Counted from the stretch's first letter, positions 42,159-52,143 are shown. The stretch is 64,000 nt of DNA from Radiobacillus deserti (GCF_007301515.1 NZ_CP041666.1:1426001-1490000); one strand, 5' to 3'. The notes: generated by a model not told the origin, from the sequence alone. Numbers and translations are program-made.

Positions 42159-43385
42159 TTAACTTTTTTGAACGAAATTAGTCTTTATTCGGGCTCCTAT
42201 TACGATGACCGTCATTCCGATCATTGTAATAGTAAATAATGGACCTATTTGTAATAAGGTGTTCCACCATTCCGCCCATGAGCTTGATTGTGCAAAAGAG
42301 GAAAACACAGGAACCGTGGATTCCGTCGCCTTATGATTCAAATAAAGTGGTTTGTATAGGGCAACGGTCAATAAGCTTGCGATTACGCCGTGTATAAGAC
42401 GAGCGAAGAAATAGGGTGCGAACCGGATATCTGTTTCTGCTAAAATACTCGCTACTTGCGCTTGAACCGATAATCCGTTAAAAGCCAAGATAAACGAAAC
42501 AAGTATGGCTTGAGGTAAAAAGCTAGAAATTGTTGCCTCAGATATTAATTGTGCTCCTAAGGTGATTTCAAATAATCCGGATAGTAAAGGTAAAGCTAGA
42601 CCTTCTGGAAGTTGGGCAAATTGAAGCACATGCTCAATAAAGAATGCGATAAATGGTGAAATCCCCACTTGGGACAATAGATTGGTGAAGACAGAAAACA
42701 TAATGATAAATCCACCAATCATTAATAACGTATTTACGGAATTAATGACTGCATCTCCGAAAATTTTACCGAATGGTCTTGAATCTTCTAACCGTGCTTG
42801 GTGCATCTCTTTAAAAGCTCGTACGAGAGAAAAGCTTTGTTTTCCTCTAGCATCGCGTTCTTCTCTTTCTGAATCTTTTCCGTGAAACCGCATCAAAATA
42901 CCAACTATTGTATTCCCTAGATAGTGACACACAGCAAGTAATACACCGAGTTGTGGATCATGAAAAAATCCAATAGATACCGCAGCAAAAATAAACAACG
43001 GATTTGAAGCATTCGTAAACGATACGAGGCGCTCCGCTTCAATTCTTGTCAAATGCTCCTCTTGTCTTAGCCGTGAGGAGAGCTTGGCACCAGAAGGATA
43101 TCCGCTTGCCATCCCCATGGCCCAGACGAAGCTCCCTACACCAGGTACATTGAAAAGGGGGCGCATTATTGGCTCGAATAAGACTCCAATAAATTTTACA
43201 ACCCCAAATCCAATTAATAATTCAGCCGTAATAAAAAAAGGCAGAAGGGACGGAAATACGATCTCGGTCCACATTTCGAATCCTCGTAAACTCGCATCAA
43301 GCGATACGCTTGGAAAGGTTATAAGAGACACCGCCAGGAATAAGGCCATGGATGCAAGAAGTATAGTTTTCCCTTTTGATTTCAA
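42159..43385 (-). CDS. ylbJ: Sporulation integral membrane protein YlbJ
   Basis: 408 residues, the same length as B. subtilis YlbJ, with about nine helices and nucleoside-recognition (Gate) domains; needed for full spore cortex/resistance there and under sigma-E control. GSFVWAMGMASGYPSGAKLSS and LTRIEAERLVSFTNASNPLF are the conserved loops. GGAGGG before the ATG. Transcribed opposite to coaD and ylbK. Confidence 0.92.
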   Translation of the reverse strand: MKSKGKTILLASMALFLAVSLITFPSVSLDASLRGFEMWTEIVFPSLLPFFITAELLIGFGVVKFIGVLFEPIMRPLFNVPGVGSFVWAMGMASGYPSGAKLSSRLRQEEHLTRIEAERLVSFTNASNPLFIFAAVSIGFFHDPQLGVLLAVCHYLGNTIVGILMRFHGKDSEREERDARGKQSFSLVRAFKEMHQARLEDSRPFGKIFGDAVINSVNTLLMIGGFIIMFSVFTNLLSQVGISPFIAFFIEHVLQFAQLPEGLALPLLSGLFEITLGAQLISEATISSFLPQAILVSFILAFNGLSVQAQVASILAETDIRFAPYFFARLIHGVIASLLTVALYKPLYLNHKATESTVPVFSSFAQSSSWAEWWNTLLQIGPLFTITMIGMTVIVIGARIKTNFVQKS

Positions 43386-43559
43386 ATAAAAGTCCCTCCT
43401 AGTCTAGAGCTACACTTTTCTGTACTTCTATTTTTGATAATAGTAAAATATGGTTAAATCCAATAGTACAAGCGCTCTTTATCAATATACGCTCATAGAA
43501 GTAGTAAATATGCCATATTATGTACCGTTCATTATTTTCACCTAAGGGAGAGACATAAT

Positions 43560-44354
43560 TTGGCAGAACCAGTTATTGGCCTTGCTCTAGGATCCGGTGG
43601 CGCGAGAGGACTTTCACATTTAGGGGTTATTAAAGAGTTAGAAGACAACGGTATTCCTATCCACCTTATTTCAGGAAGTAGTATTGGCGCTGTAATAGGT
43701 GTCTTTTATGCTGCCGGTCAAGAGCCATTACATTTAATTCAACTTGCAACGAACATCAGGCGGAACGTTTTAATGGATTTTGTTATTTCTAAGATGGGGA
43801 TTATTCAAGGAGATAAAATTAAGGAATTTATTCAATTGTTAACCTTTAATAAAAACTTGGAAGATTTAAAAATCCCAGTTGGAATAGTAGCAACCGAGCT
43901 CTATACTGGCAAGAAAAAAGTCTTTCATCGAGGGTTTATTGCAGATGCAGTCAGGGCAAGTATATCCATACCAGGAATATTTGTTCCTGAGAAAATTAAC
44001 GGGCAATATTTTATTGACGGTGGAGTCGTGGATCGTGTACCTGTATCGGTTGCTCGTGAAATGGGTGCAGATATTGTAATTGCAGTAGACTGTTCTGCTT
44101 TTTCTCCTAATCCAAACATATATTCTATGTATGATGTGATGCTACAGAGCATTGACATCATGCAGGAAGAATTGGTACGGCACAATCCTCAAAAGGCAGA
44201 TATCATACTTAAACCAGCTGTTTCTCACTATGATTCTCGGTCCTTTAAAGACGCAGCAGAGATTATTGGAAAGGGAAGTGAGGAAGCAAAAAAGAAAATG
44301 AACGATATACAAGACATCGTGACAAACTGGAAGGAGAAAAATCATGAAATTTAG
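43560..44354 (+). CDS. ylbK: Patatin-like phospholipase family protein YlbK
   Basis: 264 residues, TTG start behind AAGGGAGAG. Patatin fold with oxyanion loop GSGGARGLSHLGV (about 12–24), nucleophile elbow GSSIG (Ser about 41) and catalytic Asp in DGGVVD. Similar to the RssA/NTE group of bacterial acyl hydrolases; substrate unknown. Its 3' end overlaps the ylbL start by 11 bases. Confidence 0.92.
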   Translation: MAEPVIGLALGSGGARGLSHLGVIKELEDNGIPIHLISGSSIGAVIGVFYAAGQEPLHLIQLATNIRRNVLMDFVISKMGIIQGDKIKEFIQLLTFNKNLEDLKIPVGIVATELYTGKKKVFHRGFIADAVRASISIPGIFVPEKINGQYFIDGGVVDRVPVSVAREMGADIVIAVDCSAFSPNPNIYSMYDVMLQSIDIMQEELVRHNPQKADIILKPAVSHYDSRSFKDAAEIIGKGSEEAKKKMNDIQDIVTNWKEKNHEI

Positions 44355-45372
44355 TAAAAAGGGTTTTATATTTTCAATACTTATTATTCTTTTAACAGCA
44401 TTCCTAATGGGATATCGACTTCCATTTTATATATATAAGCCAGGTGAAGCAGATGCTCTTAATCCAATTGTAGAAGTGAGTAATGGGTTTGAAAGTGAAG
44501 GAGATATGCACCTTGTTACAGTTAGAGGTGGACAAGCAACCCCTATACAATATGCCTGGGCTTCTTTTCATCCGCATTATGACATTATGAGCATGGATGA
44601 AGTTTTTCCAGAAGGAATTTCTCAAGATGAATATTTCGAGGCCCAGCTTCAAATGATGGAAAATTCACAAGAAGCTTCTACTGTTGTAGCCTACCAAGCA
44701 GCTGGAAAAGATATAGATATTGAGTATAAAGGGGTCTATGTAGTATCTGTGATAGAGGGAATGCCTGCGGAGGGACAATTAAAGTCCGGAGATCGGATTA
44801 CGAAGGTAGATGATCAAAGCATTCAACAATCGGAAGACCTGATTGAATATGTATCATCGAAGAAAGCAGGCGATACCATTACGCTAACGGTTGAAAGAGG
44901 GAAGGAAACGTTAAAGAAACAAATTGAACTCGCAGCTTTTGAGGATGCTGGAAATAAGGTTGGAGTAGGGATTCAATTAGTAACAGATCGAGAAGTAGAA
45001 GTGGATCCTTCCATTGAATTTGCTAGTGGAAATATTGGGGGGCCAAGTGCTGGCTTGATGTTCTCTTTGGAAATTTATGACCAATTGACTGAAGAGGATC
45101 TAACGAAAGGATACGAAATTGCCGGAACAGGCGAGATCAGCTATGAAGGTCAGGTTGGAAGAATAGGTGGAATTGATAAAAAGGTTATTGCAGCCGATGA
45201 TGAGGGCTGTTCTATCTTCTTCGCACCAAATGAAAATGGTGCGGAAAACTCTAATTACTCCGTTGCAGTTAAAACGGCAGAAGAAATTGGGACAGATATG
45301 AAAATTGTTCCTGTCGATACTTTTCAAGATGCATTAGATTATTTGGAGAAAATAAAGCCGAAAAGTGAATAG
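44344..45372 (+). CDS. ylbL: PDZ and Lon-type serine protease YlbL
   Basis: 342 residues: N-terminal membrane anchor (FIFSILIILLTAFLMGY), PDZ domain (about 130–195, with YVVSVIEGMPAEGQLKSGDRI) and a Lon-like S16 protease domain with catalytic Ser235 in GGPSAG and Lys279/280 in GGIDKK. In B. subtilis YlbL and CtpA degrade the division inhibitor YneA after DNA damage. Faces outside. Overlaps ylbK, so cotranscribed. Confidence 0.94.
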   Translation: MKFSKKGFIFSILIILLTAFLMGYRLPFYIYKPGEADALNPIVEVSNGFESEGDMHLVTVRGGQATPIQYAWASFHPHYDIMSMDEVFPEGISQDEYFEAQLQMMENSQEASTVVAYQAAGKDIDIEYKGVYVVSVIEGMPAEGQLKSGDRITKVDDQSIQQSEDLIEYVSSKKAGDTITLTVERGKETLKKQIELAAFEDAGNKVGVGIQLVTDREVEVDPSIEFASGNIGGPSAGLMFSLEIYDQLTEEDLTKGYEIAGTGEISYEGQVGRIGGIDKKVIAADDEGCSIFFAPNENGAENSNYSVAVKTAEEIGTDMKIVPVDTFQDALDYLEKIKPKSE

Positions 45373-45398
45373 CTGATAAAAATAAAATCATATCTAAT

Positions 45399-45437
45399 AA
45401 AATCCGAACTAGGTATCAACCAGTTCGGATTTTCTGA
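45399..45437. terminator. Terminator after ylbL
   Basis: AAAATCCGAACTAGGT / ACCAGTTCGGATTTT. Confidence 0.85.
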
Positions 45438-45496
45438 TGAAAAAAGTAGTATTATCCAGCTAACGCGTATAGAGAAATCATAAAGTCACTTAGTGC

Positions 45497-46708
45497 CTAA
45501 ACACGAATAGGAGGTAGAACTTCTTGACGCTTTAGCTTGATTTGGTTTTGAGGAGACAAGATACTATAGTAAGCATCTGTTGCTCTTTGTTCTACTACTG
45601 ATAAAAGAGAATTATCAGTAGGGAGCTTCGTATAAATCGGAATATCTGTTTCTTTTTTTATTTGATGCAAATAGTCTTGTCCAGTTTTGGTCATGCCTAA
45701 CACACGTACATAAGGCAAAGTATTGGTTTCTTTCATCTTTTCGATATCCACTTTTTTTGTATTTGTCAAAATATGAGTACAAATACGTTGCAGCCGAGTC
45801 CATGTATAGCGTTTTGTCTTAAGTGTTTGCATCCAGTCGTTAAAGCTAACAGCGGATTCAACGGTTCTTTTTAACCGGTATTCTAACCCTTCCTCTACCC
45901 CGTGAATGGACTCCAGTTCAGTAAGTGGCATTGTTTGAATTCGGTACTTCAGCAAGGAGAAGTAGTGCTCCCAATCATGCCATACACCCGTTTTCTCGTA
46001 ATAATCCTCCAGTGCTTCAAACGTAGGAACTGGGATTGCTTGCTTTACCTTGTTGGGAATTTCTTTGGATGCAAGCAATTCCTTTCTTATACTCGTTGCA
46101 CTAGCAATGGAACTTGTTATCGTCTCTTGATGGAATTGATTACTAGTTCGTTCTATGGTCATCGGTTGTATGGAGTAACCGTATTCTTTGATTGCTTTTA
46201 CATAGCTAAAGCCTAAAATATTGTTTGGTGAAGACAAATCGACGGATCCTTCTGTTAATCCAATGGAGGCATATGCATGTTTACTCGCTTCTGGAAAGGA
46301 TAAACCTTGGCCTAAATAATGATGAAGTTCAGCTTGGAATGTCTGCTTTTCTTTAACTAGGACGTTATAAGCGGAAAAAAAGTCCTCTATTTCTCCATGT
46401 TCGCTCCCAAAACAGACGGTAGGACAGAAAAGATTTGCTAACGTCGTAATAGCGCCATATGAAAATAAATCACTATGCTGCACGGCATACGCATATGGTA
46501 ATTCAACAACTAAATCGACTCCTGAACGTAAGGCGATTTCTGTTCGCTGAAACTTATCGATAATGGCAGGTTCCCCTCGTTGTAGGAAGTTTCCACTCAT
46601 GACAGCAATTAAACAGGATGCATTTGATTGTTCCTTTGATTTCGTTAAGTGATACAGGTGTCCATTATGAAACGGATTGTATTCTACAATTAATCCACAG
46701 GCTTCCAA
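45497..46708 (-). CDS. tmcAL: tRNA(Met) cytidine acetate ligase TmcAL (YlbM)
   Basis: Forms N4-acetylcytidine at the wobble position of elongator tRNA-Met from acetate and ATP. 403 residues. N-terminal nucleotidyltransferase-like fold with EYNPFHNGHLYHL (HxGH) and SGNFLQRGEPAIIDK; later SFPEASKHAYA and LSSPNNILGFSYVKAI, conserved in the family. GGAGAC before the ATG. Divergent from ylbN. Confidence 0.95.
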   Translation of the reverse strand: MEACGLIVEYNPFHNGHLYHLTKSKEQSNASCLIAVMSGNFLQRGEPAIIDKFQRTEIALRSGVDLVVELPYAYAVQHSDLFSYGAITTLANLFCPTVCFGSEHGEIEDFFSAYNVLVKEKQTFQAELHHYLGQGLSFPEASKHAYASIGLTEGSVDLSSPNNILGFSYVKAIKEYGYSIQPMTIERTSNQFHQETITSSIASATSIRKELLASKEIPNKVKQAIPVPTFEALEDYYEKTGVWHDWEHYFSLLKYRIQTMPLTELESIHGVEEGLEYRLKRTVESAVSFNDWMQTLKTKRYTWTRLQRICTHILTNTKKVDIEKMKETNTLPYVRVLGMTKTGQDYLHQIKKETDIPIYTKLPTDNSLLSVVEQRATDAYYSILSPQNQIKLKRQEVLPPIRV

Positions 46709-46876
46709 AATAAGTCTCCTTCCTACGGCAAAATCACTCTATGGATTAGTTTACCAAATCCTTTTCCTTCGTGCATGTACATTTGAAGATGTGGATCTTC
46801 CTATGATAGGATAGAACGGATGTAGTCACCATAAATAAAAAGACTTTTGGTTATAATACACTGTAAAGAAAAAATA

Positions 46877-46909
46877 TTGACAAATTGGTTATTTCCTTTT
46901 AAAATAACC
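46877..46909 (+). promoter_or_regulatory. Sigma-A promoter of ylbN–rpmF with overlapping palindrome
   Basis: TTGACA (46877–46882), 17-base spacer, TAAAAT (46900–46905). An inverted repeat GGTTATTT (46887–46894) and AAATAACC (46902–46909) spans the spacer and -10, the usual place for a repressor operator. Regulator unknown. Confidence 0.65.
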
Positions 46910-46932
46910 TTTGTTGCCTGAGGTGATAATTC

Positions 46933-47460
46933 ATGAAATTTCCACTTCAAAAGTTCAAAGAGGGAGAGCCTCTAAATTTTGAAGACCATGTTGACATTTC
47001 TGAGATTGTGGAAATGAATAATGATATTCGACGTATTGAGCCAGTTCTTGTAAAAGGAGAAGCACTTCGCAGGGGAAATGAGATAACGTTTCGCTTTACT
47101 GTGGATGGAACAATGATTCTCCCTTGTGCAAGAACACTTGTTGATGTCGATTATTCTTTTCATATTGATGCACTGGAGGTTTTTTCGACCTCTTCTTATT
47201 ATCAAGAGGAGGATGAGTCGGAAATTCATCCTGTTCATGGAGAAATGCTTGACTTAACACCATTTATAAAGGAAAATGTTTTATTGGAGGTTCCTTTTCG
47301 AGTGTTCTCTGATGAACAAACTATGAAAGAGAATGCATTGACCGAAGGGGAAGGATGGGAGCTTTCTACTGGAAACAACCAAGAGAAGAAAGTAGACCCA
47401 CGTCTAGAGAAATTAAAAACATTATTACAAGACGAGGAAAAGGAAAATCGTTCGAGGTAA
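46933..47460 (+). CDS. ylbN: YceD family (DUF177) protein YlbN
   Basis: 175 residues, soluble. CARTLVDVDYSF is the remnant of the DUF177 Cys motif, with DLTPFIKENVLLEVPFRVF the conserved second block. Found next to rpmF in most bacteria; in plants and E. coli relatives act in 23S rRNA accumulation, so a role in large-subunit assembly is likely. GAGGTG precedes the ATG. Confidence 0.92.
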   Translation: MKFPLQKFKEGEPLNFEDHVDISEIVEMNNDIRRIEPVLVKGEALRRGNEITFRFTVDGTMILPCARTLVDVDYSFHIDALEVFSTSSYYQEEDESEIHPVHGEMLDLTPFIKENVLLEVPFRVFSDEQTMKENALTEGEGWELSTGNNQEKKVDPRLEKLKTLLQDEEKENRSR

Positions 47461-47533
47461 GTTACTCTACCTTTGCCTTATTCCGTTTAAATAAGGAAAG
47501 ATTTTCGAATCGTGTTTGAAGGAGGTGTAAGAC

Positions 47534-47707
47534 ATGGCAGTACCTAAGAGAAGAACTTCCAAAAAAGTGAAAAATCAACGTCGTACCCATAAAAAATTAC
47601 ATGTACCTGGATTAATCGAATGTTCAAATTGTGGTGAACTTACAAAGCCACACCATGTTTGTAAATCATGTGGACAATACGATGGGAAACAAGTAGTTGA
47701 AGCATAA
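47534..47707 (+). CDS. rpmF: 50S ribosomal protein L32
   Basis: 57 residues: MAVPKRRTSKKVKNQRRTHK start, then a zinc-binding pattern CSNC…CKSC, the C+ form of L32. GGAGGTG 7 bases before the ATG. 73 bases after ylbN and in the same transcript. Confidence 0.97.
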   Translation: MAVPKRRTSKKVKNQRRTHKKLHVPGLIECSNCGELTKPHHVCKSCGQYDGKQVVEA

Positions 47708-47722
47708 TAGAAGGACTTTTAG

Positions 47723-47751
47723 AAAGATACCTTATTAGGTATCTTTTTTTG
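47723..47751 (+). terminator. Terminator after rpmF
   Basis: AAAGATACC / GGTATCTTTTTTT with loop TTATTA. Confidence 0.9.
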
Positions 47752-47897
47752 TGTTTAAATAGGCTTACTCTACTAACATAGACGAACTCTAGTAACAATC
47801 CTTCAGAAAGATTTAAAAAATTGTTAAAGTTTTATTCTATCATCCTAATAGTTTGCATACATTGATAGCAAATGGTTTATTTTGAGGAGGGATGAGG

Positions 47898-48386
47898 ATG
47901 AATAATACGAGACAGGACGCTTGGAATCAGGAAGAAGATGTCTTACTAGCGGAAACCGTTTTACGATATATTCGAGAAGGGAAAACACAACTAGAAGCTT
48001 TTAAAGAAGTAGCGAAGAAACTATCTCGAACTCCAGCTGCATGTGGATTTCGCTGGAATGCATCTGTCCGAAAACAATATCAAGAAGCTATTCAACTAGC
48101 TAAGAAAGATAGAAAACAAGGAGATGCCTTTACCATGTTTCTTCCACAAGAGGAAGGAGCTAAGCATGGAGAGGGTGCTCTTGATGCGGCAATTTCGCTT
48201 CTTGAAAAAATGAAAGTGAACTATTATTCAAATGAGCAAGAGCAATCCATTGAAGAAAAAATCAAAAAACTGAAACAAGAGAATGAAAGACTTCGTCAAC
48301 AAGTTAAGAGATACGAAGATGCTTGGAATGAAATGGGGCAGCTTTGGCAGTGGGTTGGCTCCAAAAAAGACAGTCAACCCAATTAA
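47898..48386 (+). CDS. gerR: RsfA-family prespore transcription regulator (YlbO/GerR type)
   Basis: 162 residues from ATG 47898 behind GAGGAGGGATGAGG. N-terminal Myb/SANT-like domain (about 8–60, DAWNQEEDVLLAETVLRYI…AACGFRWNASVR) and a C-terminal coiled coil (EEKIKKLKQENERLRQQVKRYE). Members regulate late sporulation genes; B. subtilis YlbO is GerR, active in the mother cell, RsfA in the prespore. Synteny after rpmF supports ylbO. Confidence 0.88.
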   Translation: MNNTRQDAWNQEEDVLLAETVLRYIREGKTQLEAFKEVAKKLSRTPAACGFRWNASVRKQYQEAIQLAKKDRKQGDAFTMFLPQEEGAKHGEGALDAAISLLEKMKVNYYSNEQEQSIEEKIKKLKQENERLRQQVKRYEDAWNEMGQLWQWVGSKKDSQPN

Positions 48387-48422
48387 TCGGATCAGCTCGA
48401 CAATTGGACTTATATGTAAACG

Positions 48423-48452
48423 AAAACCCTTGCTTGAATTGCAAGGGTTTTT
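48423..48452. terminator. Terminator between gerR-type gene and ylbP
   Basis: AAAACCCTTGC / GCAAGGGTTTT with loop TTGAATT. Confidence 0.9.
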
Positions 48453-48466
48453 AAACTTTTAATATT

Positions 48467-48940
48467 TCAGGAAGGATCTTGTTCAGAAACACCTGATGGC
48501 ATCCAGATTAATGGATTTTCTCCTAAATCTCGTTCCATATTATATTTTGCTTTTTCAAACCCCATTTTCTCCCAAAATCCATGCGAATTAATTCTTGGAT
48601 TTGTTTTGATTGGTAGCCCCATTTCCTTTGCAAAATCCACTAATGCTCTTCCATATCCCTTTCCCCTGTGATCAGGTAAAACCTCAAGCTTCCATAATTC
48701 CAAATAGTCTCGAGGTGGTTCAAAATAAAAGTTATATTTTGCGTTCACTTTGTATAAACTCATTCTTGCAGCTAAAGCGTTTCCATAGTAAATGCCGAAA
48801 AAAGGTGACTCACTATCATTTTCAATAATATTGCTTTCTAAATCCTCTACCATAGAAAGTTCCTGATTCCCATATTCTTTAAAACGTTTGAATTCCTCTA
48901 AGGTTTTGAAATTGACTAATAAGCGTTCTACTTTAACCAT
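48467..48940 (-). CDS. ylbP: GNAT acetyltransferase YlbP
   Basis: 157 residues. LWKLEVLPDHRGKGYGRALVDFA is the acetyl-CoA-binding block, NSHGFWEKMGF the C-terminal GNAT motif. Substrate unknown. Position between gerR-type regulator and panE as in B. subtilis ylbP. AAAGGGG lies before the ATG. Confidence 0.88.
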   Translation of the reverse strand: MVKVERLLVNFKTLEEFKRFKEYGNQELSMVEDLESNIIENDSESPFFGIYYGNALAARMSLYKVNAKYNFYFEPPRDYLELWKLEVLPDHRGKGYGRALVDFAKEMGLPIKTNPRINSHGFWEKMGFEKAKYNMERDLGENPLIWMPSGVSEQDPS

Positions 48941-49141
48941 AGCTTACGTTTCCCCTTTCCCTGAGTCTATCTTTCTACCTTAAATGATACAATTTGTATC
49001 CCCTTTCTTAATTATAATATAAATAAATGGATAAAGAAATGAGTACTATCTTCAGATGAAACTAATTGTTAGAATTTTCTCTGATAATCGGTCAATTTTT
49101 GCTACAATTAGATAAGATACAGGTGTGACAGGAGTGAGAAG

Positions 49142-50026
49142 GTGAGAGTTGGGGTTATTGGAGGGGGAGCGGTTGGATTATTAACTGCTTACTTCTTAAG
49201 CGCGCAACATGATGTAACGATTTACGTTCGAAGACAAGAACAGAAATCTGTTCTTATTCAACAAGGTGTGGTAGTTGAACCATACGTTAGGAAAAAATCG
49301 ATTAAGGTGAAATGTATAGAAGATATGGTTGAACCGGATATCTTCCTTATATGTGTGAAAAGCTATCACTTACCGGCCTTATTGCCAAGTTTAGAGTCAA
49401 TTAGATGTCCTATTTTGTTTATGCAAAATGGGATGGGACATATAAAGTGGATAAAGGAAGCAGCTCTTCCATCTAATATTGGGATTGCGGTATTTGAGCA
49501 TGGGGTTCGAAAGATAAATGATAATAAGGTTTTACATACTGGCGTGGGTCGAGTTCGTGTAGGAGCATTTACAGAGGATGATTTAGACATTTTGCATTAT
49601 GTTTCTCTTTTACATCAAGATGTTTTTCCTTTTTATCAGGAAATGGATTGGGAAACGGTGCTTCAAGAGAAATTAATAGCGAATGCGGTTATTAATCCAA
49701 TTACTGCTATATTTCAAGTGGAAAACGGTGTTCTTTTGGAAAACCCTCATTTAGCTTGGATGGCAAAAAAAGTATGTGAAGAAGTGGCAACATCTCTTGG
49801 GCAACCTTGGGAAAAGAAATGGGAATATGTAAAGGGTATTATTCAATCGACAAAAGAAAATCGTTCGTCTATGCTGGTGGATATGGATCATTGTCGGAAA
49901 ACAGAAGTGGAAGAGATACTGGGTTACCTATTAGATAGAGCAAAAGAGGAAATCCCCTATGTTCATTATTTGTACCATAGTATTAAGGCTTTGGAACGGC
50001 AGAAAAGAGGGGATGTGGAATGGTAG
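49142..50026 (+). CDS. panE: 2-dehydropantoate 2-reductase (YlbQ)
   Basis: NADPH-dependent reduction of ketopantoate in pantothenate synthesis. 294 residues, GTG start after GAGTGAGAAG (weak Shine–Dalgarno). Rossmann GGGAVG (residues 7–12), catalytic Lys in LQEKLIANAVINPITAIF and Glu in the C-terminal KTEVEEILGY. B. subtilis has two such genes, ylbQ and panE; place indicates ylbQ. Overlaps the next gene by 7 bases. Confidence 0.9.
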   Translation: MRVGVIGGGAVGLLTAYFLSAQHDVTIYVRRQEQKSVLIQQGVVVEPYVRKKSIKVKCIEDMVEPDIFLICVKSYHLPALLPSLESIRCPILFMQNGMGHIKWIKEAALPSNIGIAVFEHGVRKINDNKVLHTGVGRVRVGAFTEDDLDILHYVSLLHQDVFPFYQEMDWETVLQEKLIANAVINPITAIFQVENGVLLENPHLAWMAKKVCEEVATSLGQPWEKKWEYVKGIIQSTKENRSSMLVDMDHCRKTEVEEILGYLLDRAKEEIPYVHYLYHSIKALERQKRGDVEW

Positions 50027-50403
50027 AAATTTTGTCCCGTTTCATCGGGTTTATGCTGACGTTTCCCTTCTTAATCTCACTTATTGTTTTTTATGTAAGC
50101 TACAGTTTTAGTAAAAAAAAGTGGAAATCGATTCATAGGATGGTTCATTATACAGCAATATTGTACATAATGGCGGTTATGGTTTTATTACAAGACTTGT
50201 TAGGTTTTTCTGTAGTTGGATTTATACTCATTACTCTTCTAGTACTATTATCTGTCTTTGTTATCTTGGAGCGTAACATGCATGGAGAAGTAATCTTTCT
50301 CCGAGCATGGAAATTGTTTTGGAGATGCAGTTTTCTTATTTTTTTCTTTTTATATATTATTCTCGTGTTTATCGGAATACTTTCTAGAATTTTTAGCTTT
50401 TAA
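50020..50403 (+). CDS. DUF3397 membrane protein
   Basis: 127 residues, four hydrophobic helices with short basic loops (SKKKWKSIHR). Similar in size and topology to DUF3397 proteins that follow panE/ylbQ and precede bshC in many Bacillaceae. Starts inside the end of panE, so translationally coupled. Function unknown. Confidence 0.8.
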   Translation: MVEILSRFIGFMLTFPFLISLIVFYVSYSFSKKKWKSIHRMVHYTAILYIMAVMVLLQDLLGFSVVGFILITLLVLLSVFVILERNMHGEVIFLRAWKLFWRCSFLIFFFLYIILVFIGILSRIFSF

Positions 50404-50478
50404 ATCAAATAATGTGAATTCCTAATTACTTTTATGTAAAATACGAATAGCATCAATCATAAAAAGGAGCACATACTT

Positions 50479-52101
50479 ATGTGGATCGACCCAATAAAGC
50501 TACAGAACCAAAACAACCTTATACAGGATTATCGAACTAATAAAAAGGATATTTTAGATTTTTTTGATTATGCTCCCCATGATCCGGAAACCTTTTTAAA
50601 TAGATTGGACGAGTTAAAGAATAGATCTTTTAAACGGGAAGAACTTGTTCCTATTTTGATGGAGATCAATAAAGAGTGGAATGCTTCTGAAGAGACTTTA
50701 AACAATATTAAGCGGCTAAAAAATGAGGATAGCGTTGTTGTAATAGGTGGTCAACAAGCTGGTCTACTGACAGGGCCTTTATACACTATACATAAGATCA
50801 TATCTATTATTTACCTGGCGAGAAAGCAAGAGGAATTGCTAAAGGTACCAGTTATCCCTGTTTTCTGGATTGCTGGAGAAGATCATGATTATGATGAAAT
50901 TAATCATGTGATGATGCCGTTACAAGACAGAATGAAAAAGTATCGGACACTTCAGCAAGTTCATCAAAAAAAAGCTATTTCAGAACAGTCATTAGATAAG
51001 AACAAAACGAAGCAATGGCTAGAAATGGTTTTTGCTACTTTACAGGAGACAGAATATACAGCTTCCTTATTCGCTTTTTGCTATAGTCTCGTTGACGAGT
51101 CAGAAACATTTGTTGATTTTTTTGCTAGACTGATCTTTTACTTATTCGAAAATGAAGGGCTAGTACTAGTAGACTCAAATGACAAACGGATTAGAAAATT
51201 AGAAAGCGATTATTTTGTTCAAATGATAGAAAGACAGCCTAGTATTAGTGATGCTGTTCACCAAAGTCTGCAGAAGCTGCAACAAAAAGGATATTCAGTC
51301 TCCTTAGATGCCGCAGAAGATGATGGACACCTTTTTTTACAGGTGAATGGTGAGCGAATCCTATTAATTCGAGAAGGGGCGGAGTGGGTTGGAAAGCAGG
51401 GGGAATGTCGATATTCCCATGCTGAATTAATTGAGATAGCCAAACAAACTCCAGAATTGCTAAGCAATAATGTGGTGACGAGGCCACTTATGCAGGAACT
51501 TGTATTTCCTAGCATAGCATTTCTAGGAGGACCAGGAGAGGTGGCGTATTGGTCTGCATTAAAACAGGTATTTCATTCATTCGACATAAAGATGCCACCT
51601 GTTTTAACGAGACTATCCTTCACGCTAATTGATCATAAGCTCAAGAAGCTTTTAGAAAAGCGTCTCGTTCAAGCGTCTGCTGCGGTAAATAATGGCGTGC
51701 TTCATGAAAAAGCAAATTGGTTAGCTAGCCAAGCTTCTCCCCCTATCGAACAAGTAGTGGATCAAGTGAAATTAGCTATAGAGCGAAACCATGCTCCATT
51801 ACGGGAAATAGCAAAGAATATGCGTGCAGACCTAGGAGAGCTAGCGGAAAAGAATTTGTTCCATGTTTTTCGTGAAGTTGAGTTTCTCGAAGATCGTTTA
51901 GCTCGAGCTTTTGAAGAAAAGCATCAACATGTATTACATGAATACGATACTATACATGTTGCTTTGCATCCGGAAGGGGGATTACAGGAGCGCTTATGGA
52001 ATGTCCTCCCCTATTTAAATAAGTATGGAAAAGAATTTATTCTAGATATGTTACAGCAGGACTATGATTTTGGAAAAGAACACTATCTCGTTTATTTGTA
52101 G
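50479..52101 (+). CDS. bshC: Bacillithiol synthase BshC (YllA)
   Basis: Adds cysteine to GlcN-malate in the last step of bacillithiol synthesis. 540 residues (family about 540). GGQQAGLLTGPLYTIHKI (about 92–109) and PVIPVFWIAGEDHDYDEINH (about 125–144) resemble the nucleotidyl-binding core with His/Asp; a long coiled coil lies in the C-terminal half. AAAAGGAG precedes the ATG. Upstream of mraZ as in B. subtilis. Confidence 0.94.
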   Translation: MWIDPIKLQNQNNLIQDYRTNKKDILDFFDYAPHDPETFLNRLDELKNRSFKREELVPILMEINKEWNASEETLNNIKRLKNEDSVVVIGGQQAGLLTGPLYTIHKIISIIYLARKQEELLKVPVIPVFWIAGEDHDYDEINHVMMPLQDRMKKYRTLQQVHQKKAISEQSLDKNKTKQWLEMVFATLQETEYTASLFAFCYSLVDESETFVDFFARLIFYLFENEGLVLVDSNDKRIRKLESDYFVQMIERQPSISDAVHQSLQKLQQKGYSVSLDAAEDDGHLFLQVNGERILLIREGAEWVGKQGECRYSHAELIEIAKQTPELLSNNVVTRPLMQELVFPSIAFLGGPGEVAYWSALKQVFHSFDIKMPPVLTRLSFTLIDHKLKKLLEKRLVQASAAVNNGVLHEKANWLASQASPPIEQVVDQVKLAIERNHAPLREIAKNMRADLGELAEKNLFHVFREVEFLEDRLARAFEEKHQHVLHEYDTIHVALHPEGGLQERLWNVLPYLNKYGKEFILDMLQQDYDFGKEHYLVYL

Positions 52102-52143
52102 CCTGCCTCCCACTTTACACCACAAAATAAAGAGGGGAGTGGA

